A DNA stretch of 64,000 nt, from positions 60,726,787 to 60,790,786 of the forward strand of contig CM060965.1 of the NCBI GenBank assembly GCA_030765045.1, written 5' to 3'. Each line of letters opens with the position of its first letter. Position 1 is the first letter of the stretch. Positions 40,549 to 52,055 of the stretch are shown here, one piece after another. Origin of the DNA: Tenodera sinensis. Its lineage: Eukaryota; Arthropoda; Insecta; Mantodea; Mantidae. The position numbers and the translations under genes are program-made. The notes beneath the pieces were generated by a model, which was not told the origin of the DNA, searched no databases, and saw nothing but the letters and a program-made list of their open reading frames with translations.

Positions 40549-42490
40549 AATGCAGTCTTGGGAACAACAGTATCTGTTTATAGACCTATGGGTGCCGCGA
40601 AATGTTTAGTGTGTGGCAAGATTGTTCAATCAATTAAAAAGTATAACTTACAACGACATTACGCTGCTCATAGCAGTGAATACGACGGCTATAATGGAGT
40701 GGAACGTGACATGATGATAGAGAAACTCAAAGACACTATGGCTGCTGACAATGATACAGACCATAAAATAAGTGAATCGGCTGTACGTCTTAGCTATAAA
40801 ATATCACTTGAAATTGCTAAGCAACTTAGACCATTTAAAGATGGCGAATTTACTAAAATTTGGCTACGTATGATGGCCGATGAAGTTTGCCCTGAACGTA
40901 TACCAGAATGCGAATCCATTAGTTTATCTTCCTCTACTGTTATGCAGCGTATTGCAGATCTCGCCAACAATGTTGAAGAACAGTTGGTGGAGAGATGTAA
41001 ATAATTTATTTGTTACTCTCTGGCGTTAGATGAAAGCCAAGATACTTGTGACACAGCGCAGCTAGTACTTTTTGTGAGAGGATATAAATCTCTAGATCAC
41101 AGAAGAAATGTTGGATTTAGTACCACAACTGGTGCAGATTTTTTCCTATTTTTTATTATTATTTATTTATGCCAACAAACTTACTGTTGGTGTTTACCAG
41201 GAGAAATACGAACTTGTTTGAGAATTTAATGCCATTCTGGCAGTTTGTCAAAATAGCTCATTGGTAGAGCAGCCGCCCGGTAAGCGGAAGGTCTGTGGTT
41301 CAAATCCCAGTTGTGGCATTGAATTTTTAAGTTCCAGTTCTACCTCTCAAATTTTCCTATGTGTTGAGGAAGCTTTAAATTGACTTCAACTTTCATGGAA
41401 CAAACTGATATCCATAGCTACAGATGGAGCTCCTGCTATGATCGGTGGTAAACTTGGTCTAATAGGCCGTGTTAGAGACAAAATAAAGGACCTTGGTACT
41501 AATCAAAACATCATATCTGTTTACTGCATAATTCACCAGGAGAATTTATGTGCGAAACGTATTAAACTGAATAATATGATGAGTGTTGTGAAAACCACTA
41601 ATTTCATTAGATCAAAAGGACTGCGTCATCGCCAGTTTAAAGTGTTTCTCGACGAATGCAATAGTGAATTTGGCGACTTGCCTTATTATTGTGAAGTGAG
41701 GTGGTTAAGCCGGTGTGCGTTACTGGGAAGGTACTATGAGTTGAGGGAAGAAATAGCGTTGTTCTTAGAAGAAAAAGGTATGATGCCTGTTCCCGAACTT
41801 AGTGATTCAAAGTGGATTTGTGATTTGGCATTCCTAGCTGATCTTACCTCAATGTTCTTAATCGTTCTCTCCAGGGCAAGGGACAAATTATTACTCAACT
41901 GATTGACTCTGTACTGACCTTAACTTGCATTGTGAGAACAACAATTAATCAACAAGAACACATCTCACTTTTCAAAACTTTCATCAGCTTCTCAACATTT
42001 GGAATTTGCAGTGCTTGAGCAATATGCAAGCGTGCTAAATGATGTACACAGAGAATTCGGAGTGTGATTCCAAGAGCTAGAAGCTATGGAATCTACATAT
42101 TTTCCATTATTTGTCACTCCTTTCACTGTAGACTTCGAGAATGTTCCTACAGAGTTTCAATTAGAACTTATTGACCTGCAATATGATCGGTTAATGAAGG
42201 ATTCCTTTGTTCATAAAAGAGACTTGATCGATTTTTATATAAACTTTCCTCAGTCCAGATTTCCACGACTACACAGACAAACAGCTCACATATTAAGCAT
42301 GTTTGACTCTACTTACCTCTGTGAACAATTCTTTTCGCTAATGAAACACTGTAAACCGGATCACAGAAGCCAATTATCTGACAGCAATTTGGAAATGCAG
42401 TCTTTGTCTTTGTACTACAGAGACAATTACACCAAATATTGAAAAGATAATTAGGGGGAAAAGGATACAAAAAGCTCGACGTCTGAATCA
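40549..42490 (+). pseudogene. hAT transposase, GTF2IRD2/EPM2AIP1-like, split by a SINE
   Basis: The N-terminus has a BED-type finger: KCLVCGKIVQSIKKYNLQRH and YAAH. Next come AVRLSYKISLEIAKQLRPFK and FTKIWLRMMADEVCPE, then the catalytic-region piece SLALDESQDTCDTAQLVLFV (about 41018-41077). After the SINE (41150-41351) the frame resumes with ISIATDGAPAMIGGKLGL (about 41410), VYCIIHQENLCAKRI, CEVRWLSRCALLGRYYELRE and FLADLTSMF. The C-terminal part is FQLELIDLQYDRLMKD, FPRLHRQTAHILSMFDSTYL and CEQFFSLMKHCKPDHRSQLS. Besides the SINE there are a stop at about 41002 and frame changes at about 41900, 42065 and 42390. A shorter relative is at 11100-11745. Confidence 0.88.
41141..41360 (+). repeat. 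tRNA-related SINE inserted in the hAT gene
   Basis: The SINE (about 41150-41351) is flanked by TTTTCCTAT at 41141-41149 and 41352-41360, a 9-bp target duplication; removing one copy and the SINE restores the hAT reading frame locally. It has TTATTTATGCCAACAAACTT, a shortened body, the tRNA-like region (CCGCCCGGTAAGCGG, then GGTTCAAATCC) and the family end GTTCTACCTCTCAA. Confidence 0.88.
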
Positions 42491-42619
42491 AAATTGAAGT
42501 CAGTTGGAAGTTTTAAATGTAATATAAGTGACAGATAAGCTATGAAAGGGTATGTTAAATTTACTCTATTAAGCCTCTAGGTAAATGTATGTTTATTTCT
42601 CTTTGTATACTCAGTCAAC

Positions 42620-43625
42620 ACTCAATAAACGTTCAAAGCTTCCGATATTGCAGATCTTAGTTACTCTGCCACTGACTGTTTTTCTATTTCCGTTGACCTT
42701 AATTTCTGTCCGCTTCCACACGCTCGGGCATCGGGCTAAAGAATATGACGTCACAGTGCATCGAGTTGAGGCTGCCTGCTTTAGAGGATTAAATGTCAGA
42801 AATACTTGTGTAAAGATTTCAGATTCTGTCAAATATTTAGGGATAATTCTGGATAGAAGATGGACATGGAATCTCCATATTAATAACATTAGCTGCAAAG
42901 CCAAAGGATCATTGATAACCTATAGACACTTTGACAGATCATCATGAGGCTTAGTCACAAATATGCCATTGGTTGTATGTGTATTCAGGCGTCAGGTAAT
43001 TTATGGCTCCCTGACCTGGTGGGGCAAGACACAACAAACAATTGTAGCAAATAAATTGGCAAGTCTTCAAAGAATTGCTAGTTTAATTATAACTGGGGCT
43101 TTTAAAAGCACCTGTACAACTGCACTGAAGGTCCTATTGGATCTTCCACCACTAGATTTATATCTTAAGGAAGAAGTAGTTCTTGCTGCCTATAGGTTAA
43201 TTTCTAAATAACTGGAGAAAGGCTTATCATGGATATGGACATAACCTGATTCAGGATTCTGTAGAAAGAAACTTGGTTATAGTAATGGTATGTGATCTCA
43301 TGATAACTGAGTACTGCTTTAACCATTAATTCAAAATCCAAATAGGAAACCAACAAGAATGTTCCAGTAAACAATTCCCAGGCAGATTTCAAAACCATCT
43401 GACATGGTTCAGAGATGGTTCTAGAGATGGAATACACACTGGTGGAGGAATTTTCAGTATACCTCCAAAGACAGAACTAAGCTTCAGTCTTGGGAGATAC
43501 ATTTCTGTCTTTCAAGCACAAGATTTATGCAATCCTTGCCTGCGCACAAAGAGGACTAGAGAAGGGCTACAAAGTTAAACATCTACTTATCCTCCCTGAT
43601 AGCCAGGCTCCATTAAAGACAGCTG
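42620..43625 (+). pseudogene. Non-LTR (Jockey-like) RT C-terminus and RNase H fragment
   Basis: The RT thumb region reads VKYLGIILDRRWTWNLHINN (42829-42890), then WWGKTQQTIVANKLASLQRI, SLIITGAFKSTCTTALKVLL and DLPPLDLYLKEEVVLAAYRL (43015-43195). These are the standard blocks upstream of RNase H. The RNase H remnant includes WFRDGSRDGIHTGGGIFSIP (about 43410-43465) and VFQAQ/IYAILACAQRGLEKGY, followed by LLILPDSQAPLKTA. In functional copies these are TDGS, Q-A-E and SDSQ-A, so one acidic catalytic residue reads R-D and another Q. Stops and frameshifts are present. It abuts the Bel-Pao fragment at about 43625. Confidence 0.8.
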
Positions 43626-44594
43626 CAAGATATAAGGGGCAACGACATTTATGTGGAATATTATTAGACAATGGTTTACAATCTAGTTACGTTACAGAAG
43701 GTTTAGCACAGTGACTCGGTTTGAAATGGAAACATAATGAAGTTTCTATAAATGGTATCAACAATACTTCTGCATCGGCTAAGCATAGCATAGACATTCT
43801 ATTGGAATCAAGAGATGAAAATTGTGAAGACATGTTTCATTTTACTGAAGGTGGTAGGAGAATTACCTACCTCCTTTGTAAATATTGCTCAACTGAAAAT
43901 TGCCAAGAACATTAAACTTGCTGGTGAAGAATTCAACGTTCCTAGAAAGGTGGATATGTTGTTAGGTTCTGATGTCTATCCTTATTTACTGAAGAAAGGA
44001 AAGTATATACTCAGTCAAGATCATCCTGTAGTTCAAGAAATGCAGCTAGGTTGGATTCTGCTTGGACGTTTACCAGATATTGAACCAAGGGTCAATTTCA
44101 CTTCACTGTTTCTCAGAAATGAAGATCTGAATGGACAACTACAGAAATTCTGGGAATAAGAAGAAGTCATCACAACTCATTATTCCAAGAAAGAAGAGGA
44201 GGCTGAGTGACACTTTGTGGAAACAACATGCAGAGACAACACAGGACAATACATCGTGAAGTTACCACGCCGTTCATTTCATCATCCTCTTGGTGATTCT
44301 TACAAGTGTGCTGAACAGAGATTTTATCAGTTGCAGAGGAAACTGTTAAGAAGTTCCAGCCTACATGACAGCTACACCAGCTTCAAGGAAAAGTATTTGG
44401 AATTGGGGCATATGGAACCTGTTGATGAAATCCAGAATGGCAACATGTCGAGGAAGAACGCAATGAATAAAGGAACGTTATTCTTACCACATCATGCTGT
44501 TTTTAAACCGGAAGATTCAGCTACAAAGACACATGTGTGATCTTTGACGCTTCTGCAAAAAGCAGTACAGGAATTTCTCTGAATGACATATTAA
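43626..44594 (+). pseudogene. Bel-Pao pol, 5' part (protease to start of RT)
   Basis: It begins with a retropepsin-like block, ILLDNGLQSSYVTEGLAQ, followed by LGLKWKHNEVSINGINN (DUF1758-type; the family has LLDSGSQ.S, here DNG). Then KVDMLLGSDVYPYLL, QEMQLGWILLGR and QLQKFWE; YIVKLPRRSFHHPLGDSYKC and YLELGHMEP; and LFLPHHAVFKPEDSATKTHV. A frame change precedes IFDASAKSSTGISLNDI, the first RT block of Bel-Pao elements. The coding trace stops at the TTAA (44591-44594) that bounds the piggyBac element and continues at 47794. Stops at about 43712 and 44158 mark it as dead. Bel-Pao elements replicate through cytoplasmic particles like gypsy elements. Confidence 0.85.
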
Positions 44595-45126
44595 CCCTTT
44601 AACACCGAAATATTAATTTTTTTATTCACTTTCATTTTTTTATCAGTAACTCATACAGTTTTGTGGAACTTTAATACAAAATAATGAATCAATATAGTGA
44701 ACCATTTTGTCACAATGGGCCGTGTCCATATGATCACGCTAGGCGCTAGTGTAAGTATTTTACGCCTAGGTGGCCATACTTCACAACAAATGCCAAAATT
44801 ACAGTGCCAATTATATATTACAATGAAGTGCACTTTAAAGGTGAATTATAAATATTAAATGCATGCAGACATATAACATATGATCACATGAGCACAAATT
44901 TATGTCGCAAGTCCAAGAGTCAAGTCTTTTATAGGGTGTGAAACTCGACAAAACATATGATACAGAGTCCAACGTTGCATTTTATACACTCTGTGTGAAC
45001 AGTGCTGGTGCATTCTTTGCCAGCGCAGCATCGTTGATTGCAGGGAGCTACAAGGTGGTTCTTCCCATCAAGACGAATATCATCACTAACAGTACAATGT
45101 TGAATGCTGTATTTAGAGGTGGCAGG

Positions 45127-46690
45127 TCAGCCTTTTCCTAATGGTGCAGTTTTGTACTTTTCTAGGTATGTCTGCACAATGTACCGGCGAAAGTTGAGAT
45201 GAGATATGTTATTTCCAGATTTTCTTAGAAGTAACCAGGAATTGTGAACCGCTACATCTACCAACCAAGTAAACAGGGACCACCACCACTTCTTTCCCCG
45301 GATCCCAATTCTGTAGTACGAGACATTTTGGTCCATTCTATCAGTTCCGCCCATTCCTGCATTGTAAGCCTGAAATACAGCAGGTCGACTGACTCGTACT
45401 TTCCGCTTTTCTGCCTGAGAATATCTGGATACTGAAACAGTTGGCTCAACTCCGTGACATGTAGAAGCTATAGTAACTACAGAGTTGTCTCCCCAACATA
45501 CGATACCTATACCGTCAGAGCTTTTTGCCATGTCGTATGTACCTCTTACCTGATTCTTAATTTCTTTTGAAGGGACGATAGGACAGTTTTTCGGGATTCT
45601 ATTTTCCCTAATTGTCCCTGTAGCGCCATATCCACACACTTTCAAATGAGCCAGTAGTTCCATCCCAGTAAAAAGGTTGTCAAAATACAAACAGAATGGC
45701 AAGTGAACCATATTATTTGGTAGTTCATTGAGCATCTCAACCATCGGTGCAGCACACTTTCCAAAGCATTCTTCATATTCTGCATTGCCGTTAAGATTTT
45801 TTCCTTGATAAATATAAAAATTTATCAAGTAACCAGAGGGGATGTTTAGACACCATACCTTATAGCCGAAACGAAAGGGTTTTCCACGAATAAGCTGTTT
45901 GCAGCTATGTCTTCCAAAATACTACACCATACACTCATCAAAATCCATATTCTGCTCTGGTCTGAAGTGGGAGATGAATCTTTTCTTCAGCATATTCATA
46001 AGTGGTCGCAGTTTCCACATCTTGTCGTTCATGTTAGGTTGAGTATTGTCTGCACAGTGAATAGATCGACAAATTTCTAGAAAGCGATCTCTTCTAATGG
46101 CATTTGCAACAAGCATATTTCACAGATCTTCTGATGCTTCCCAATATGACCTTTTACTAGGGACATTATTGTAGCCAGATAAAATAAGTACAGCGAGGAA
46201 CATTTTAAATTCCCCTGCTGTTATTTTAGGATCATCATAATAGTTGAATATTGCATATTTCCTGGATTCTTCTATCATAAATTTAATTATTTCATCGTCC
46301 AACATGAGTTCGAAACATTCCATGGGTGTTTTGTTGGATAATGATGAATAATCAGCTTCTGGGAATATACCAACCAAACTTCTATTATCTTCCTTAGTCC
46401 ACACAAAGCTTTTCTTCATATTTTTGCTCTTCTGTGGTGGAGCACTGGCATTTTCTGAAGTGACATCAACTGCACCACTGCTCATTGTTGGTGAGGACAA
46501 TTTCTGCTTGGCTAGAAAGCTGGCGCCCTGTAAGATTATCAATCTCACCACCACCATCCTCTTCACCAGAATCTTCGTTGGAGTAGACGTTAGCATTTGG
46601 AAGTTCTATAAAAATGCTGTCAACATCTCCTATTGGTTCATCTGATTCTAAAATATCCAAGGCTTCCTGGAGAGTTATATCCCTGTTAAA
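45127..46690 (-). pseudogene. piggyBac transposase (DDE_Tnp_1_7 type), frameshifted
   Basis: The N-terminal acidic part reads ALDILESDEPIGDVDSIFIE and NLTGRQLSSQAEIVL. After a frame change come FVWTKEDNRSLVGIFPEADY, PMECFELMLDDEIIKFMIEE and FKMFLAVLILSGYNNVPSKR. A stop follows near 46119, then RDRFLEICRSIHCADN, the first catalytic aspartate block RPEQNMDFDECMV (about 45925) and, after another stop, FRFGYKVWCLNIPSGYLI. The second Asp is in LPFCLYFDNLFTGMELLAHL and the third in MGGTDRMDQNVSYYRI (about 45300). The protein ends at QTYLEKYKTAPLGKG without the Cys-rich C-terminal finger typical of piggyBac. Only two or three lesions separate it from an open frame, so it is fairly young. Confidence 0.88.
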
Positions 46691-47178
46691 AACATATGGA
46701 AAGTTATATTCTGTATACCAAGTTTATAGTTTCCTAAATAATAAGTTTTCTTATGGGAACACAATGTCTAAGCCTTGTAAGGTAACACAACTGTGAAAAT
46801 GGACTAAGTCATATACTGCATATATATGCGCCTAGCGTGTTCATATGGTCACGCTTCACTTTAGAAGGGTCTAGACCAAATATATGCAGTAGCCTATTGT
46901 TCTGTTCCATAATAACAGGAACACTAATCATGCCGAAGACCTTTAAAAGTATTTATCACATGATCAAAGTCTAATTGTAAACAAAATAGGAAACTTACTT
47001 GAAGCGCACCGACATCTTGCAGCTGTGACAACACTAGCGATAACTAAAAGTTGTGCAATGACAATGTTTGTTTACAGAAGCCGACAATATGAGTAGACAG
47101 GGATACCACACCATTCTGTAGTGATATAAATCACCAGCGATACTCTACAGAAGCAGACGACGCATTGGAAAGTTGTTA

Positions 47179-47247
47179 AATGTTGTTGTTTTCTAGTGCC
47201 TTGCATCTGGCAATGAAGCCATTAGCATTCGTGCTTTCCAATACTTT
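47179..47247 (-). repeat. Dispersed repeat, shared with 12625-12692
   Basis: The reverse complement of the 12.6 kb copy, at essentially full identity over about 67 bp. It lies inside the piggyBac element next to GTTGTTGTT, which corresponds to the (AAC)n tract of the other copy. This suggests a mobile retroposon nested in the piggyBac. Confidence 0.75.
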
Positions 47248-47797
47248 TGAACTGTAGTTTCTTCTGATCTTAATGCTTCACAGGTCTTCAAGCGTTCTTC
47301 ATTCATTTCTGCTGGATCGTTACACAGGACACATATTGGTGAGGCGAAAGTGGCTTTCATGTAACTGTTTTCTTAACGGGCACCAGTTTTACAATGTAGC
47401 AGTTACATCACCCGATTTAAACCCCCATTTTGCAAGGGGGACCACACCTATCGTTGGTCAACGGGTCCATCGGACCTAGCCGGGAGGACTAAATAGGTGG
47501 TATTTAGATCCACCGACCTTCCCCTCATGTGCCTCTGAGGGACGCTGTTGTGCTGTGATAGGCCAGCACATATGTAAATGACATTTCCTCCATTTTAGAT
47601 GAAACAGTTATACCGCTGTGATTCTGTCCCCAGAGCCTCATCTGTTAAAAGCAGGGTGCACCACGGGCAGGATGAGGATGGGAATTGGGTAGGAGAGGCT
47701 ATAGGAGGCGCATCACTACCCCTTACTACCCCAAAAGTTGTTAAATGGAAAGCGGTAAACCGTGATCATGCGAACACGCACGGCGTTAAAGGGTTAA

Positions 47798-48563
47798 TGA
47801 TGGGACCAGTGATTCAACAGGACCTTCTCTCTATTGTGACAAGATTTCGAACTCATCCCTATGTTCTCACTGCAGACATCTCAAAAATGTACCAAGTGAG
47901 AGTACATCAAGATGATTACGATATGCAAAGAATTCTTTGGAGAAGTTCACTGCACGAAGACTTAAAACAATATCAAGTAGTAACAGTCTCACTCATGGAA
48001 CAAGTTCAGCTAGTTTCTTAGCTACATGGTGCTTAGCACAACTGGCTTCAGATAAAGAAGAAAACTACCCAAGGGTACACCAAGTGCTCAAAAGAGACTT
48101 CTTTGTTGACAATGTTTAGATGGGATGTTCAACTATTCAAGAGCCTGCTGAACTTCAAGAAGAACTTCAGAAACTGCTAGCAAGTGGTAGTTTCGAGTCA
48201 CACAAATGGTGTTCAAACAGTAATGTCATCCTTGAAGCAATTCCAGGTGAAAAACAGATGACTAAGCAATTGTTAACATTTGACAAAGGGAACAAGGTCA
48301 AAACGCTTGGTTTGATTTGGAATCCAACTCATGACAAATTCCTATTTGATGTACCTATGAAATCTAGTCCTGTAATGCTAACAAAATGCACTGTTATGTC
48401 AGTTATCACATCTATTTTTGATCCATTGGGACTTCTTGGTTCAGTGATAATTAAAGCCAAAATATTTATCCAACAACTGTGGAAAACAAAGATTACCTGG
48501 GATGAAGAGTTAGCAGAACTCCAGATTCAATGTGTGCCCCTTCCTTTGGACAGTGATAATTGA
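47798..48563 (+). pseudogene. Bel-Pao pol, continuation of RT (3' of piggyBac)
   Basis: It resumes with MGPVIQQDLLSIVTRFRTHP, YVLTADISKMYQVRVHQDDY and DMQRILWR, the RT core with the first catalytic Asp in TADI. A shifted frame gives GTSSASFLATWCLAQLA, then KRDFFVDNV, where the Y-V-D-D box is changed to F-V-D-N. A stop and then QEELQKLLASGSFESHKWCS, QLLTFDKGNKVKTLGLIWNP and VMSVITSIFDPLGLLGSVII plus WDEELAEL follow. This is the connection region typical of Bel-Pao (peptidase A17 family). The trace ends at about 48563 with no RNase H or integrase. Confidence 0.85.
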
Positions 48564-49092
48564 TCAGATAGATCAAGAAGCGGAGTATGTATGCAATTTA
48601 GTATATTTTTGTTTCTTCATGTTGGTACATCAGTAAGCTTGGAGTTCATTAAAGATGGTTGATGTGTGATAAGAAATGCGTGTTATTATTTCATCAGTTA
48701 TTCCAAGTATTAGACTTGAAATAGATTAAATAATAGGATCAAAGTAAAGATGCAGTCCATACTAGACCTTATAAGTGTTAACAACTCTAAACAGCAAAGA
48801 AGCAAGCGAGTTCCATTGAACAAAAAACGCTTATAGACTTCTTGAAGAAATTACTTTTTAACTGGAACATGTACATACTGTATGTACTGTAGGGCTTGTT
48901 TTCATTTTGTGTTTTTGTTTCATTTTTATTTGTATGTGCATCATTTTTTAATTTGACGATGCAGTAGATGCCCTTTCTTCACATCTTTGCTCCTTTTCAC
49001 TCATTTCACCAGTTTATTATACGTTTCCCTCTCGATTTTTGACAAACTCTGTGTTATCTGAGCTTTCAACTGTCCGAAGTACTGTCTGTCTC

Positions 49093-49128
49093 TCTTACCT
49101 TGGATAATCGAGGCTCTACTGTATATCG
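49093..49128 (-). repeat. Pogo/Tigger-like terminal repeat
   Basis: The minus strand reads TACAGTAGAGCCTCGATTAT followed by CCAAGG, the characteristic end of pogo-type elements. A second similar end in plus orientation lies at 55638. No transposase of this type is seen. Confidence 0.6.
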
Positions 49129-49726
49129 ATCCAGTGATTTTCTTATTATAGAGACCCAGTAAGCAAAAATGTTAGGATAATATATGTTGATGTTAAGGAA
49201 AAAAGTTTTATAACAATAGTATTTAATAATCCATTAAAGCACCTGTACTTGATGAACAATCTAGTTTTAGTTTAAGATGCTTCCCTTTGTCAAATTATGA
49301 TGTACACCTATCAGATTCATGATTAACGAAAAAATGTACACAACAGAAAAATGTAGGCTTTAATGCATAGTTAGCTCTTAGCTGCATCATGTGTATTAAA
49401 ATACGCAGAAGTAATGTGCACAAAACATGAATGCCTTTGTTAGGTGTTAAACCAATTGATGCTACACATTCTTAGTGTTTCAGTTATTGTCATTGTGAAA
49501 TATCTTTCTTAATAATACTAAGCTCATCTAACATTTCCTGTGAAACATGGCATAAAATATCAAATGTGTAATATCAAAATGTTCTTTTAATGCATGTGGC
49601 TGTAATCTTAAGAGCTGGCGTATAGTTGGTTGATGCCTAATGCTGTCCCATTCAACTTTACAGCATTTAGCTTTTTATTATTATAAAATTATCTTTTGTA
49701 ATTTACTCTAAATTTTTATTGAACAG

Positions 49727-49943
49727 AACTGTGGCAACGACTGCAAACTCTCAATCTTTGCCGAAATAAGTTGACTGCATTACCAGCTTCACTTTGTAAA
49801 ATTACAACTTTACGACGACTCTATGTTAATGACAATCGGTTGGACTTTGAGGGAATTCCTTCTGGAATAGGCAAGTTGAGCAGTCTTGAGGTGTTTTCAG
49901 CAGCCAATAACCAGCTAGAGATGATTCCTGAAGGATTATGCAG
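49727..49943 (+). CDS. FliI: Flightless-I, exon 6
   Basis: The 217-bp exon encodes [60 protein letters not shown] and [12 protein letters not shown]. It matches Flightless-I in the order L.TLNLSRN.LT.LP..ICK, L.KLY.N.N.LDF.G.PSGIGKL and L..F.AANN.LE..PE.LCR. The exon runs from after TTGAACAG to GTAAAG, and the split AG|A codon is Arg. Confidence 0.96.
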
Positions 49944-50444
49944 GTAAAGTATGTGTAATAAGAAATTTTAAGACAAGTAATCTTAAATAAGTTCAGTTTA
50001 AGTTCTAGGTGCAGTGTTTCAATTTCTCATCTGTAAAAGTTGGTTACAGTAGTCTGTGATGAAATTCCTGCCTTAGACGTCTAGTTGTTGGAGTAGTTGC
50101 AGCATACTAAAATCAAATTCAAAGCTAGAAAATTCCTATCACGTACCACTTTTTTCTTATTTTAATTTTCTTATAATAGATTATGGGTGTACTTATTGAA
50201 ATTGCAATAATTTAACATGTGTAGTTTTAGTGTATTAGAATATAATAAACACCATGTTCACATTTTGAATGTGTTTATAGTAAACACTAAGGACATTGGA
50301 TGTTTCTTAGCAATAAGGAATGCAAGGTTGTCAGGTAGAACAAAATAAAATAGTCCTGCAACTAACTTTATTTGTCTGTGCTTCATGTCGAAATGACACA
50401 ATATCAGTTTGAAGTGTTATTGTGGAGTAGAATGTTGAAAGCTT

Positions 50445-50965
50445 TTAGTTGAGTAATGAAGTGTTGTTAGCTAATGCTGGATTTCTGACAATGAAGTCAC
50501 TAAATCTTCTTGTTCTACAATATTTTTCAGTGATGGATGGGACGCTAGAAGTGGCCAGGCATATTTGAAGGTGGTCTTGGTCCATTTCCTCTTGCAGATC
50601 ACATAGAGGACAGAGTAGTGAAGAATATGTCCCAATTCTGTTTAAATGTTTTGCCAGACAATCATGTCTTGTAATCAACCGGAAGGTTGCAACTGCTGTT
50701 TTTCAAGGATACTCAGGAATTGCTGTTTGAAGTAGTAGTTTTGTAGTTCCCATCTTTTATTTTTTGAGTTTTCCTAGTATATTTTGCAATAATTTTTTTT
50801 TAAATTCAGAATCAACTAATCTTTTAGCTGAATAAAGTGATAGATTAACTGTAGATTTCTATACACTGCTGGTATCCTTTTTTTGCAAGAAAGTCAGCTT
50901 TGTCATTACCACTCAGTCTACAGTGAGCTGGTATTTATTGGAAGACTAGCTGTTTTGAAGTGCTC
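50445..50965 (-). pseudogene. Non-LTR element C-terminus (RNase H tail and zinc-binding motif), copy 1
   Basis: The minus strand begins with IPAHCRLSGNDKADFLAKKG (about 50955-50885), the RNase H end where WIPAH..I.GNE.AD.LAK is usual. It then passes into FRLITRHDCLAKHLNRIGTY-like text and SSLLCPLCDLQEEMDQDHLQ with CLATS, the C-x2-C..H..C motif at the end of such polymerases. Frame changes occur at about 50850 and 50690. Copies of the zinc-binding part are at 51180-51358 (+) and 62113-62305 (-). Confidence 0.75.
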
Positions 50966-51146
50966 TTAGATGGGTAAGGATTTTCCAGCGTTCTATAATT
51001 AGTAATAAAGTGTTAACCAAGTTGAATCAAGGATATATAAAAAATCCAGACCACTTTTGCTGTAAATGTTTTAAATATCCATTGCCTAAACATAGGTGTA
51101 ATAGATTGAAAAATATGTTGATAAACACTTTTTTCTCAAAAAGTTA

Positions 51147-51358
51147 TTGCAAAATATTACTATGAAAAATCAAAAAAAGCTGGAACTACCAAACATTCAA
51201 ACAGTAATTCCTGAGTATCCTTGGAAAATGGCAGTTGCAATGTTCAGGTTGATTATGGAACATGATTGTCTGGCAAAACATTTGAACAGAACTGGGATAT
51301 ATTCTTCACCACTCTGTCCTCTATGTGATCTAACAACACATTTTAATGGTGGATTGTA
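51147..51358 (+). pseudogene. Non-LTR element C-terminus, copy 2
   Basis: An open frame of 70 codons with YPWKMAVAMFRLIMEHDCLA, KHLNRTGIYSSPLCPLCDL, nearly the same as the minus-strand copy at 50445-50965 but in opposite orientation. It is truncated after CDL, before the H and last C of the zinc motif. The adjacent SINE insertion (51361) follows within a few bases. Confidence 0.7.
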
Positions 51359-51360
51359 AC

Positions 51361-51699
51361 AGCCTTTCCAGTTGGTAATTATTATTTATTTATGCCAACA
51401 AACTTACTGTTGGCATAAATAAATAAATAATAACCATCTGAAGGTTATTTAATCCTGGGACATAAAGTACTTACAATAGTAAGTCACCATTGGGGTAATT
51501 TGTCTCTGATGTGAGACTGCCTTTGTGGTTTACCAGGAGAAATATGAACTGGTTTGAGAATTTAATGCCATTCTGGCAGTTTGTCACAGTAGCTCAATGG
51601 TTAGAGCAGCTGCCTGGTAAGTGGAAGGTCTTGGGTTCAAATCCCAGTTGTGGCATTGAATTTTTAAGTTCCAGTTCTACCTCTCAAGCCTTTCCAGTT
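51361..51699 (+). repeat. tRNA-related SINE with hairpin head and 13-bp target duplication
   Basis: AGCCTTTCCAGTT at 51361-51373 is repeated at 51687-51699, enclosing the SINE 51374-51686. The head is a hairpin: ATTATTTATTTATGCCAACA (51381-51400), loop AACTTAC and the complementary TGTTGGCATAAATAAATAAA (51408 on). The body (CCATCTGAAGGTTAT to GGTTTACCAGGAGAAATA) and the tRNA-like region (TAGCTCAATGGTTAGAGCAG, then GGTTCAAATCC) follow. The 3' end is GTTCTACCTCTCA. This is the cleanest copy of the family in the window. Confidence 0.9.
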
Positions 51700-52055
51700 T
51701 TTCCTTTGATTTGGGGTCCAAATGACCTGGTTGTCGATAGGCCCTAAAACACCACTTGCTCGCTCACTGCTTGCTGATTACTGCTGGATGATAAAGCCTG
51801 AAATACATGAAGGCAAACTTAAAAGAAAGAGGAGCAGGAAGATTTTTTCATCTAAGAAACAAATGGTATAATTCTTTGAGTGATAAATTGTGCTGATTTA
51901 TACATCTAACAGTGAAGTAAACAAAACAAAGCAAAGTAAAAACATGTGACATAAATGAACAACCATGCATATAATTTCAGCAAGCTATGTTTTTTTAACT
52001 ACAGTATTTTATTTTGAAATATAAAAGTGTAATAAAAAGTTTGTTATGAAGTGAC

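Larger units (their letters stand above)
44591..47797 (-). mobile_element. piggyBac element inserted in Bel-Pao, TTAA target duplication
   Basis: TTAA at 44591-44594 and 47794-47797 flanks 3199 bp whose ends are CCCTTTAACACCG and CGGCGTTAAAGGG, a 13-bp inverted repeat with one mismatch. CCC next to TTAA is the canonical piggyBac end. The Bel-Pao reading frame is continuous across the site when the element and one TTAA are ignored, so this is a clean insertion. The transposase is on the minus strand (45127-46690). Between about 47174 and 47600 the element holds extra GC-rich DNA with a repeat shared with 12625-12692, probably a nested retroposon. The rest of 44595-45126 and 46700-47170 is AT-rich non-coding DNA. 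Confidence 0.92.
28905..49726 (+). other. FliI intron 5 (20.8 kb)
   Basis: The largest intron in the window runs from GTAGTT to TTGAACAG. It contains most of the transposable elements listed between 29320 and 49130. I see nothing recognisable in 28905-29319, 37916-38704, 42491-42619 or 48570-49090, apart from AT-rich sequence. Confidence 0.9.

Noticed and set aside
43490..43714. A single protein at 43490-43714
   Set aside because: Its first half is RNase H of a non-LTR element and its second half is the protease region of Bel-Pao. The frame crosses a junction between two unrelated elements by chance.
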